DNA from: Pedobacter ghigonis
Lineage (GTDB): Bacteria > Bacteroidota > Bacteroidia > Sphingobacteriales > Sphingobacteriaceae
NCBI RefSeq assembly: GCF_903166585.1
Contig: NZ_CAESCM010000010.1
Coordinates: forward strand, 124,001-188,000
Direction: 5' to 3'
DNA length: 64,000 nt
How positions within the stretch are numbered: the stretch's first letter is position 1; every line of letters starts with the position of its first letter. Below are positions 34,442-41,534 of the stretch, piece after piece. The notes under the pieces were generated by a model. The model made no database searches, was not told where the DNA came from, and worked only from the letters and a program-made list of their open reading frames with translations. Made by a program: the position numbers and the translations under genes.

Positions 34442-35176
34442 ATGAAAAAGCAAACCATCATCGTTACCGGAGCATCATCGGGTATTGGTAAAGCCGTAGC
34501 ACGTTTATTTGTTGAAAAAGGAGATAATGTGATCCTGAATTCAACAACTGCCGGAAAACTGGAACAGGTTTATCGGGAACTGGGGGCTGGTGAAAATATA
34601 GCCATGGTTACCGGAAACGTGAGTGACAAAAGCACCGGAGCCCGGTTACTCGAGGTAGCCTTAGCAAAATTCGGTTCAGTAGATGTACTGATTAATAACG
34701 CCGGTATATATGAAACCAAGCCTTTTTTAGAAGTAGACGAAGCATACCTCGACCGTTTTCTAAACACAAATTTTAAGGGCACCTATTTTACCACACAAAG
34801 CATTCTTCCACAAATGTTAAAGCAAAACGGCGGAGTGGTAATCAACATCGGGACCCCATTGGTAAACCATGCTTTGGGTGGTGCACCAAGTACAGCACCC
34901 ATATCAAGCAAAGGGGCCATCCATGCACTAACCCTGCAGCTCGCCGCCGAATTTGGCACACGAAACATCAGGGTAAATACCATTGCACCTGGCGTAATCC
35001 GCACGCCGATGCATGCAGGAGAAGACGATAAAAGTGCCGGTTTGCATTTGCTAAACCGGGTAGGCGAAGTAGAAGATGTGGCTGAAATGGTATACACCGT
35101 AGCCAAAAGCAATTTCATTAGCGGTGCCATTATCAATGTAGATGGTGGAATGGGTGCCGGCCACAACTTGAACTAA
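34442..35176 (+). CDS. SDR family oxidoreductase
   Basis: 244 residues. Classical SDR: TGASSGIGKAVA (residues 9-20), NNAGIYET (about 84-91), an altered active-site region around INIGTPLVNHALGGAPSTAPISSKGAIHALT, and PGVIRTPMHAGE. The usual S-Y-x-x-x-K triad is not clean: the expected YxxxK reads APISSKGA, so tyrosine is missing. It may be a non-canonical or inactive SDR. It is inside the operon. Confidence 0.9.
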   Translation: MKKQTIIVTGASSGIGKAVARLFVEKGDNVILNSTTAGKLEQVYRELGAGENIAMVTGNVSDKSTGARLLEVALAKFGSVDVLINNAGIYETKPFLEVDEAYLDRFLNTNFKGTYFTTQSILPQMLKQNGGVVINIGTPLVNHALGGAPSTAPISSKGAIHALTLQLAAEFGTRNIRVNTIAPGVIRTPMHAGEDDKSAGLHLLNRVGEVEDVAEMVYTVAKSNFISGAIINVDGGMGAGHNLN

Positions 35177-35177
35177 A

Positions 35178-35630
35178 TTGAAAAATTTTATTTTAATGGC
35201 TTTCTTGTTTTGCACGTCGTTAAGCTTGAAAGCACAACAAACAAAAAAAATGGAAAATAACCAGCAAAGCAAGATTGCCATTACACAGGCACTTGAAGAT
35301 TATTATTTTAAAGGCATTTACACAGGCGATATCAACCTGCTTAAACAAATTTTTCATCCCAACACCTATCTTTATGGTGATGTAAAAGGACAACCTTACG
35401 CCAAAACACTGGCTGTCTATCTCGATGGTGTGGCCAACCGCCAAAGCCCGAAAGATAGCGGCAAACCATTTAAAGGGAGCATTGTTTCGATAGATGTGGT
35501 TAACTCTATCGCTATAGTCAAAGCGCAGGTAAAGATGTACGATTTTAATTATGTCGATTTATTATCTTTTCATCAGATAAACGGCAAATGGTTTATTGTA
35601 AACAAAATGCTCAGTGATGTAGCTGAATAA
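35178..35630 (+). CDS. NTF2-like / lumazine-binding-type secreted protein
   Basis: 150 residues if started at TTG 35178, which gives a normal signal peptide (MKNFILMAFLFCTSLSLKAQ); the ATG at 35196 would shorten it. The mature part is an NTF2-like fold (ITQALEDYYFKGIYTGDINLLKQIFHP, DFNYVDLLSFHQINGKWFIVNKML). Members are annotated as nuclear transport factor 2-like or putative lumazine-binding proteins of unknown role. One base after the SDR stop, so translation is probably coupled. Confidence 0.8.
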   Translation: MKNFILMAFLFCTSLSLKAQQTKKMENNQQSKIAITQALEDYYFKGIYTGDINLLKQIFHPNTYLYGDVKGQPYAKTLAVYLDGVANRQSPKDSGKPFKGSIVSIDVVNSIAIVKAQVKMYDFNYVDLLSFHQINGKWFIVNKMLSDVAE

Positions 35631-35642
35631 AATGTAAACAAG

Positions 35643-36728
35643 ATGTGGTACGAGAATAAAGTTAGCCGGTTATTGGATATTCAATATCCGATTTTACAAG
35701 GGCCTTTTGGGGGCAATCTGTCATCTGTTGAGCTCGTTGCAGCGGTATCAAACGCTGGTGGGCTGGGCGGGTATGGGGCTTACACCTTAAATGCGGGCGA
35801 AATAGCAACGGTGCACCAGCAAATATTAGCCGCAACCAATAAACCTTACAACCTTAACCTTTGGGTATCGGATAACGATATAGCCGGAATCGATACTGCT
35901 AAACAGTTTGAAAAAACCAGTGCGCTTTTTAAACCCTACTTTGATGAACTGAATATCCCACTGCCGCCAAAACCAGCACCTTTTAATTCGCGCTTTGAAA
36001 ACCAGCTTCAGGTAGTATTGGACATTAAGCCCAAGGTATTCAGCTTCATGTTTGGCGCACTACCAATCGATGTGCTGGAGCAGTGTAAAAAACGGGGCAT
36101 TGTTACCGTTGGAGCAGCGACCACATTAGATGAGGCCATTTTTTTAGCCGATACAGGTGTTGATATGATTATTGCTTCGGGTTTTGAAGCAGGCGGTCAC
36201 CGGCCATCTTTTCTCGATCGTGCAGAAAACTCGGTTAGCGGCACATTTGTACTTTTGCAACTCATTAAAGAAAAGGTTAAAATTCCGGTAATAGCTGCAG
36301 GCGGGATTGCCAATGGTAAAGGCATTGCAGCTGCGCTTACCCTGGGGGCTGATGCTGCCCAGATTGGAACAGCTTTTCTGGCCTGCAATGAATCGAACGC
36401 ATTAGCCATTCACAAAGAGATGCTTTTTTCAGATGCTGGGAAATACACCAGATTATCGCGTGCATTTACCGGAAGATTGGGCCGCGGTATAAGCACCCGT
36501 ATTGCCAGCGAACAAACCGGAAATGAAAGCGAATTCTTACCTTTCCCATTGCAAACCACTTTTATCTCGCCGTTGCGAAAAGCAGCCATTGAGCAAGAAA
36601 AATGGGATATGGTAATGTTTTGGAGCGGACAAATAGCCCCCATATTAAAACATAGGGAAGCTTCGGTATTAATGAAAGCATTGGTAGCAGAAACTACGGC
36701 TCATTTTGAAAACCTTAAAATGACTTAG
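35643..36728 (+). CDS. nitronate monooxygenase family flavoprotein
   Basis: 361 residues. TIM-barrel flavoprotein with IQYPILQGPFGG (about 13-24), SNAGGLGGYGAY (36-47), SGFEAGGHRPSF (about 180-191), PVIAAGGIANGKGIAAALTLGADAAQIGTAFLAC (about 216-249). The histidine in AGGHR is the usual catalytic base of nitronate monooxygenases, which oxidise nitroalkane anions using FMN. Last gene of the YceI operon, 12 bases after the NTF2-like gene. Confidence 0.9.
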   Translation: MWYENKVSRLLDIQYPILQGPFGGNLSSVELVAAVSNAGGLGGYGAYTLNAGEIATVHQQILAATNKPYNLNLWVSDNDIAGIDTAKQFEKTSALFKPYFDELNIPLPPKPAPFNSRFENQLQVVLDIKPKVFSFMFGALPIDVLEQCKKRGIVTVGAATTLDEAIFLADTGVDMIIASGFEAGGHRPSFLDRAENSVSGTFVLLQLIKEKVKIPVIAAGGIANGKGIAAALTLGADAAQIGTAFLACNESNALAIHKEMLFSDAGKYTRLSRAFTGRLGRGISTRIASEQTGNESEFLPFPLQTTFISPLRKAAIEQEKWDMVMFWSGQIAPILKHREASVLMKALVAETTAHFENLKMT

Positions 36729-36755
36729 CAGTTTGGGCTAATCGCTAAGCAAAGT

Positions 36756-37388
36756 TTATTGATAAGTCCAGTCAATGATTTGTTTAAGGGTTTTCTTAAT
36801 TTCAGCCTGGGCTTCTGCTTTCCTGATATCAATTCCACACATCAAGCCATCATTGGTATTGGCAATTAAGGTCATGTAATAGATTCCACCAATTAAAAGA
36901 GCTGTTATTGGCCTTACATTTTTTTCTTTACCCTTAAAATGCTCGTCTGTAATTTCAGTAAAAAACTGTTCACCGAAAAATTCGCGTTTCTCATTTAATT
37001 CAGCTAAAACTTTCGAGCGCTCACTGATGCCCCAGCTGATAATTTTGCGCATTTCTTCATTCGCCATGAGCGAATTTAGCTGATCTTCTAACAAATGATA
37101 TAGCATTTGCCTGCCCAAATCAGGCTTACTCTGTTCAATAAGTTCATTTGCCTGATCGATGTTTACACTCCAATAATCACGGGTATTCAGGTATTCTTTT
37201 ACCAGCCCTTCCATGCTGCCAAAATAATCGTACACCAGTTTACGGTCTACCTTGGCTTTCAATGCCACCTGACTAACATTTAAACCAGTAAACCCATCCT
37301 TTTTTAGGATCTTACCAACAGCATCCAATAATTTTTTCTTTGTCCTTTCCTTATCTCTGATAGGTCCGCTGGTAATTTTTCTGGTCAT
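36756..37388 (-). CDS. TetR/AcrR family transcription regulator
   Basis: 210 residues. The N-terminal helix-turn-helix covers about 14-60 (TKKKLLDAVGKILKKDGFTGLNVSQVALKAKVDRKLVYDYFGSMEGL-type sequence), with a helical ligand-binding domain after it. It is divergent from the DoxX-like gene, which is a reasonable target. The ligand is unknown. Confidence 0.92.
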   Translation of the reverse strand: MTRKITSGPIRDKERTKKKLLDAVGKILKKDGFTGLNVSQVALKAKVDRKLVYDYFGSMEGLVKEYLNTRDYWSVNIDQANELIEQSKPDLGRQMLYHLLEDQLNSLMANEEMRKIISWGISERSKVLAELNEKREFFGEQFFTEITDEHFKGKEKNVRPITALLIGGIYYMTLIANTNDGLMCGIDIRKAEAQAEIKKTLKQIIDWTYQ

Positions 37389-37494
37389 TTTGGGATGTTT
37401 GGTTACAAAATTTCTTACCCTTACTGGTTATTCAAAGATATATAATGCTTCTCCATTTCGCCACACCATTTTTTAAGTTTTAAAAAAATCAATA

Positions 37495-37525
37495 TTTGAA
37501 TTTATCCTGCACTTTATTAACTTTG
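37495..37525 (+). promoter_or_regulatory. consensus Bacteroidota promoter of the DoxX-like gene
   Basis: TTTG at 37495-37498, a spacer of exactly 19, then TAACTTTG at 37518-37525. Both boxes match TTTG-N19-TAnnTTTG exactly. The transcript should start near 37530-37533. This shows that the TTG at 37496, open in the reading frame, is a promoter box and not a start codon. Confidence 0.8.
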
Positions 37526-37552
37526 AAAAACAAAGTGCTTTTTAAAAAATTT

Positions 37553-38269
37553 ATGCGAAACATGAGCTTACTCACCCGATTTCAGCAATTTCACGCAGAT
37601 GCGAGATGCAATATGTGGTTTCGCATTTTTACTGTTTTTTGCCGTGTAGCGCTTGCTGCCAGTTTTATTCCATCAGGCATTGTAAAAATCATGGGTGAAA
37701 GGTTCACGGCACTACCAGCCAATCACCCACTAGGGCACTATTTTGATGCCTTACATCTTACCGGTTATTATTACACGTTTATTGGGGTTGCTCAAATCTG
37801 TATCGCCTTGCTCTTACTTATTCCACGAACAGCTTTTTTCGGTGCTTTGGCTTATTTCGTAGTCATTATAAATATTTGCATTTTAACCTATGCAACCCGC
37901 TTTGAAGGTACGCGGATTGTAACCCTGATGGTACTGGCAGACCTTTACCTGCTCTGCTGGGATTATAAACGGTTGAAAGCAATTGTATGGACTGCCAGCT
38001 TACCCAAAGTCCCTTTGAGCAAAAAGTTTCCCTTTGCCTTTTCGGGATTTGTGATACTGGCCATCGCCATAGTAGTTCTCAGTAATCAATTTCTATACGA
38101 AATCAGGCCTGGCAATTCAATACTCGAATGTAAAAATCAAAGTGCAGGGAACAAAAACCCTAAAGGTTGTGCTATTTTTTGCGACTGTATCTATCAGAAG
38201 GGGCTGCCACTTGATAGTTGTCTTAAGCAATATGAGCAGTCTAAAATGTATCAGAAACGATTAAGATAG
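37553..38269 (+). CDS. DoxX-like membrane protein
   Basis: 238 residues from the ATG at 37553, set by the promoter just upstream; the ATG at 37562 is also possible. Four hydrophobic helices fit the DoxX-like fold (FRIFTVFCRVALAASFIPSGIVKIMG, YTFIGVAQICIALLLLIP, and two more), plus a fifth near 185-203. The C-terminal tail has four cysteines (ECKNQ, GCAIFCDC, SCLKQ), which is unusual and could bind metal or form disulfides. Function unknown. Confidence 0.75.
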   Translation: MRNMSLLTRFQQFHADARCNMWFRIFTVFCRVALAASFIPSGIVKIMGERFTALPANHPLGHYFDALHLTGYYYTFIGVAQICIALLLLIPRTAFFGALAYFVVIINICILTYATRFEGTRIVTLMVLADLYLLCWDYKRLKAIVWTASLPKVPLSKKFPFAFSGFVILAIAIVVLSNQFLYEIRPGNSILECKNQSAGNKNPKGCAIFCDCIYQKGLPLDSCLKQYEQSKMYQKRLR

Positions 38270-38305
38270 CTTGCATTCGTTCTAAAATCAACGACACTTA
38301 GGAAT

Positions 38306-38665
38306 TTACCTGAGCAAATCAGCGATGGTATGAAGAAGCGTACTATAGTTACATGGTTTTCCTATAATAGCATCGGCCTGGCAATCGAGCTCACTGATTT
38401 TTTTATGCGAAAGGGCAGTCAATAAAATTATTGGGATTTGCGAAGTAGACCACGAATTTTTAATATTATCGCAAATTTCCCTTCCGTCAGCATCATCCAA
38501 CAAAATATCCATAACGATTAAATCTGGATTGAACGTAACGATCGATTCCTTAATCAGAGATGCTTTATCGACCAAGTGAACAATATAACCCTCATCTGAA
38601 AGCAATAGTTCCAAAGATCCAAGCAAAAAAAGGTCATCATCAACTACCAGGATTTTCTTATTCAT
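38306..38665 (-). CDS. receiver-only response regulator
   Basis: 119 residues, a single REC domain. The acidic pair is in LVVDDDLF (residues 6-13), the phosphorylated aspartate in LIVMDILL (about Asp53), the switch threonine in ILLTALS and the lysine in IIGKPCN. No output domain and no histidine kinase gene in the window, so the partner is elsewhere. It may act as a phosphate shuttle or by protein contact. Confidence 0.92.
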   Translation of the reverse strand: MNKKILVVDDDLFLLGSLELLLSDEGYIVHLVDKASLIKESIVTFNPDLIVMDILLDDADGREICDNIKNSWSTSQIPIILLTALSHKKISELDCQADAIIGKPCNYSTLLHTIADLLR

Positions 38666-38872
38666 ATTCTATATAAGTAGATCGCTTAATCTGTGACATT
38701 ACACGAGCGCATTTAATAATTTCAAAATATCATTTTTTTAAGACATTACAAAAAATTATGGTAATAAGTTGATATTTTGGCAAAAGTGTACGCGACACGT
38801 ACTATAACGAATAAGTTTGGCGAATTTAATGATTCATACTTTGTGGCAAAAACTACTTACCCGGTAAAATGG

Positions 38873-39301
38873 TCATTTACATCTGTCCATACCATGTTTT
38901 TTCAACTCGGCTTTGGCAATTGAATCTAGGTCAGAACTCGCATAAAAATGCAGTGCCTGCGCCATAAAGTAATTTTGTTCTTTGGTGCATTCATCGCACA
39001 GTGCAGGTGGTGGTATTTTTTTCGCAAAATCTTTTCCTATTGAGTCTATCTTTTTAAATAAGCTCGCAGAGTAGATACCATCATAAGGATTTCCAACATC
39101 CCTTTTACGTATTTCTTTCATAGCATCTGTTCCTTTATAGAATTCCGCAAGAATAGCAAAAAAGACTCTGTCTTTAAAAGCAAGAACACAGGGGTTAGCC
39201 CCTGTATTTTTCGAGTAATCAAACTTTGGATATCTATACCTCATTTGACATCCTAAAAAGAGGAATATAACTGCAAAAAAAGCTATACTTACTTTTTTCA
39301 T
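38873..39301 (-). CDS. small lipoprotein, Tai4-like fold suspected (paralogue A)
   Basis: 142 residues. Lipobox FLGC with Cys18. The mature part ends with SDLDSIAKAELKKHG, very like QLDSIAKSAYKKYL in the next gene; both also share DSIGKDF/DSLGKEF. The pattern of a cysteine early, a helix bundle, and a C-terminal FYxSxxLDxIAK helix recalls Tai4-type amidase-immunity proteins. This is a resemblance by eye only. No toxin gene is adjacent. Confidence 0.6.
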   Translation of the reverse strand: MKKVSIAFFAVIFLFLGCQMRYRYPKFDYSKNTGANPCVLAFKDRVFFAILAEFYKGTDAMKEIRKRDVGNPYDGIYSASLFKKIDSIGKDFAKKIPPPALCDECTKEQNYFMAQALHFYASSDLDSIAKAELKKHGMDRCK

Positions 39302-39432
39302 CTGATATTATTTATTGTAAAACCCGAATATCAATCTAGCCAACCGCTCCATTAAACATATAGAAAAAGACAGCAACGCTATGTCAACTATCCTTCTGAA
39401 TTTTAATTCACCCAGGTCAAAATATCCTTTCT

Positions 39433-39825
39433 TTAATTTAAGTTTTTCTTCGCTTCTAAATATTTCTTATAAGCTGACTTGGCAATAGAATCAAGTTGTT
39501 TACTTTCATAATAGGCCAGACATTCATTCACCAAAGCTTTATTTTTATTATGATCCAATATTTTCGAAGGTTGGATCAGCTTGTAAAATTCTTTGCCTAG
39601 GCTATCTGCCTGCTTAGCAGAAGCAGTATTTCCTATAAGGTCAAAATTTACTGATTCTGATATGTCGTTTTTTGACACACTTGTATCTTGCGACTTTAAA
39701 CAGGAAATAAAAACCTGCCGCTTATAGCTCATCAGCCATTCATCTTTTTGTTGTTTATTTTGCGCAAAACAGGCACCGCATGCGATGCAAAAAAACACTG
39801 CAATCAAACAAAATCTGTTATTCAT
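39433..39825 (-). CDS. small secreted protein, Tai4-like fold suspected (paralogue B)
   Basis: 130 residues. Signal peptide MNNRFCLIAVFFCIACGACFAQ, then a helical domain with cysteines in FISCLKSQ and VNECLAYYESKQLD, spaced as the conserved disulfide pair of Tai4 immunity proteins. It shares its C-terminal third with paralogue A, in the same orientation 131 bases away. Whether it neutralises a peptidoglycan amidase is inference. Confidence 0.6.
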   Translation of the reverse strand: MNNRFCLIAVFFCIACGACFAQNKQQKDEWLMSYKRQVFISCLKSQDTSVSKNDISESVNFDLIGNTASAKQADSLGKEFYKLIQPSKILDHNKNKALVNECLAYYESKQLDSIAKSAYKKYLEAKKNLN

Positions 39826-40101
39826 TTTTCCCTAATTTAATTCCCATAAGTTAATAAATGCTATCCTTTGTTTTTTGTTGCCAGTTAAATCAGCTTCTAT
39901 GTTAAAACAACATCTCCATTGCAATTGGTACCGGCATGCCTTGAAGCAAAATCAGCAGGATAATTTGGGACCATGATAAAAATACCTTTTTTTACCGCTT
40001 AACAATGTAGGGAAATTTCTGCCTTTTTTCCCAAACGACAAGTAAATTCGGGGCGGCACAGTCTCACATTTTTCAAGAGAGGTAAAGCTCATCCGTGAAT
40101 G

Positions 40102-40710
40102 TTATTGCCTGAAGAAACTGTTGGCACTAGTATTATTGTGCCCTATATAGTCAATCAACCACTTGTCCCCGTACTTGCTCAATGCGAATACCAGGTTTAT
40201 TTCCGGTGCGAAATTGACACCCAACAGCGCTTTGTTATAGATAATCAAGGATTTCGTAAGCGTGGCCTTCGCTAAGTTATCCAGGATGGCTTCAGGCTCA
40301 AAAGTCTGCAGTTGGATATCCAGATCAAGACCGTCTATCTTAATCCTATCATCCCGTCTGATCGGAGGACGCTTAACCAGATCCTTATTAATTTCGGCGA
40401 AGTAGGACCTTAATGTATTCAAATAGCTTTCTGAAAGGAACCCGCTTTTTTTATAATATTCAATATATTTCTCTACAGCTATTTTATTAATGGCCTGTCT
40501 TTTAAACTTTTTATCGACTGGAATATCCTTAACGATCGGATAAGTCTGCTTGGGTATGGTAGAGCTTTGGTCGCCATACTCCACAGAATTGTACCACTTC
40601 AAGTATCCTAGTGCAACAGCATATGGATTCTCAGCTTCTTTATTTTCCTGCTGTCCAAAGCAAGTATAAACTGACAGGAACAGAGATAATAATATAAATA
40701 CTTTTTTCAT
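40102..40710 (-). CDS. secreted protein of unknown function
   Basis: 202 residues from the ATG at 40710, which begins a normal signal peptide (MKKVFILLSLFLSVYTCFGQ); the frame stays open 51 codons further upstream without a credible start. The mature part has an NTF2/DUF3828-like look: YAVALGYLKWYNSVEYG near the start, a helical middle, and INLVFALSKYGDKWLIDYIGHN at the end. No confident family. It lies upstream of the two small paralogues on the same strand, in a region of small secreted proteins. Confidence 0.6.
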   Translation of the reverse strand: MKKVFILLSLFLSVYTCFGQQENKEAENPYAVALGYLKWYNSVEYGDQSSTIPKQTYPIVKDIPVDKKFKRQAINKIAVEKYIEYYKKSGFLSESYLNTLRSYFAEINKDLVKRPPIRRDDRIKIDGLDLDIQLQTFEPEAILDNLAKATLTKSLIIYNKALLGVNFAPEINLVFALSKYGDKWLIDYIGHNNTSANSFFRQ

Positions 40711-40869
40711 GGCTTTAATTTTTAATACTCTTCCGCACCTGGGTTCATTTACCGGCAGATAAGACAAATTACAGACATTAGAAACGTAAAATTTAGATAA
40801 ATGTAAAAAAATCCGGAACGTACTACGCCCCAGATTTAAGTTGTCATTAATAATACCTGACATTTTGCA

Positions 40870-41094
40870 CTATGCGGTCTTAAGTTTTTCTTCGACACGC
40901 GCCATTGTGATCTCTACAACTTTTTGAATAACATTGACCATAACCACATTCATCGGCATTCCAGCGGCCTCTCCAATTGCCCTTAATGCTACTTGGTAAT
41001 CATCAGGATCAAGTCTCGCCGCAAGTTTTTCCATATCTTCTCTAACTTTTTCCTCATCCACAACTGAATACCTTTCCGTTTCTTTTATTGACAT
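40870..41094 (-). CDS. small helical protein of unknown function
   Basis: 74 residues from the ATG at 41094 (MSIKETERYS). Charged, predicted all-helical, no signal peptide. The segment LDPDDYQVALRAIGEAAGMPMNVVMVNVIQKVVE may form a paired-helix fold. No family recognised. It sits between the terminator at 41136 and the secreted-protein gene. Confidence 0.45.
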   Translation of the reverse strand: MSIKETERYSVVDEEKVREDMEKLAARLDPDDYQVALRAIGEAAGMPMNVVMVNVIQKVVEITMARVEEKLKTA

Positions 41095-41135
41095 GAACCT
41101 TTTGTAAAAAGTTGATAATTCTGACACCTTGGGGC

Positions 41136-41170
41136 AAAAAAACGCTTGCAAAGCTTATGATCTGCAAGCG
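41136..41170 (-). terminator. terminator downstream of the tRNA-Ser region
   Basis: Eight-base perfect stem CGCTTGCA and TGCAAGCG (41143-41150 with 41163-41170) followed by seven T in minus-strand sense. It ends whatever transcript passes through 41171-41361, about 190 bases beyond tRNA-Ser. Confidence 0.8.
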
Positions 41171-41238
41171 AAACTCTTTTGTACAAAGGGCTTAAGGGGC
41201 CTCAGTTGTTTTTAAATGCGGTTTTGCCATTTTGTTTG

Positions 41239-41280
41239 TAATCCCGCTGGTACTCGAACCTTGTGAGTTAAAAGAGCCAC
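41239..41280 (-). other. tRNA-like 3' fragment
   Basis: On the minus strand the sequence CTCTTTTAACTC, then AAGGTTCGAGTACC, then GCGGGATTAC reads like the 3' half of a tRNA: an anticodon-loop-like CTTTTAA and the T-loop signature GGTTCGAGT. The T stem does not pair properly and no 5' half is found, so it is not a working tRNA. It could be a decayed tRNA or an integration-site footprint beside the intact tRNA-Ser. Confidence 0.4.
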
Positions 41281-41361
41281 CAGTGCGGTTTTCAATTTCT
41301 TAATGACGAATTACACACGATATACATACAAAGTAACATTCGTATTACTAAAATGTATTCG

Positions 41362-41448
41362 CGGAGAGAGAGGGATTCGAACCCTCGATACCGTTGCCAG
41401 TATACAAACTTTCCAGGCTTGCTCTTTCGACCACTCAGACACCTCTCC
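41362..41448 (-). tRNA. tRNA-Ser (anticodon GGA)
   Basis: 87 bases. Acceptor stem GGAGAGG with TCTCTCC plus discriminator G; anticodon stem CAAGC/GTTTG with loop CTGGAAA giving anticodon GGA; a long variable arm; T arm GAGGG-TTCGAAT-CCCTC. CCA is not encoded. Confidence 0.97.
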
Positions 41449-41480
41449 GGTAAGGCTGCAAAAATATATTTTTTATTGAT

Positions 41481-41514
41481 AAAAAAAATGCTCCCGATCT
41501 AAATCGGGAGCATT
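41481..41514 (-). terminator. terminator of pyk
   Basis: Twelve-base perfect stem AATGCTCCCGAT (41487-41498) and ATCGGGAGCATT (41503-41514), followed by eight T in minus-strand sense. Confidence 0.95.
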
Positions 41515-41534
41515 TCTAAAGAGATTAATCGCTA

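Noticed and set aside
34783..35166. A 127-codon minus-strand frame within the SDR gene
   Set aside because: Shadow frame; the plus-strand SDR has clear motifs and operon context.
36724..36749. Hairpin CTTAGC/GCTAAG between the nitronate monooxygenase and TetR genes
   Set aside because: Only six pairs around a 14-base loop and no T run; too weak to call a terminator.
41171..41361. A second complete tRNA or a tmRNA downstream of tRNA-Ser
   Set aside because: The T-loop word is present, but no acceptor, D or anticodon stems can be paired and no tag ORF is seen. Only a fragment is supported.
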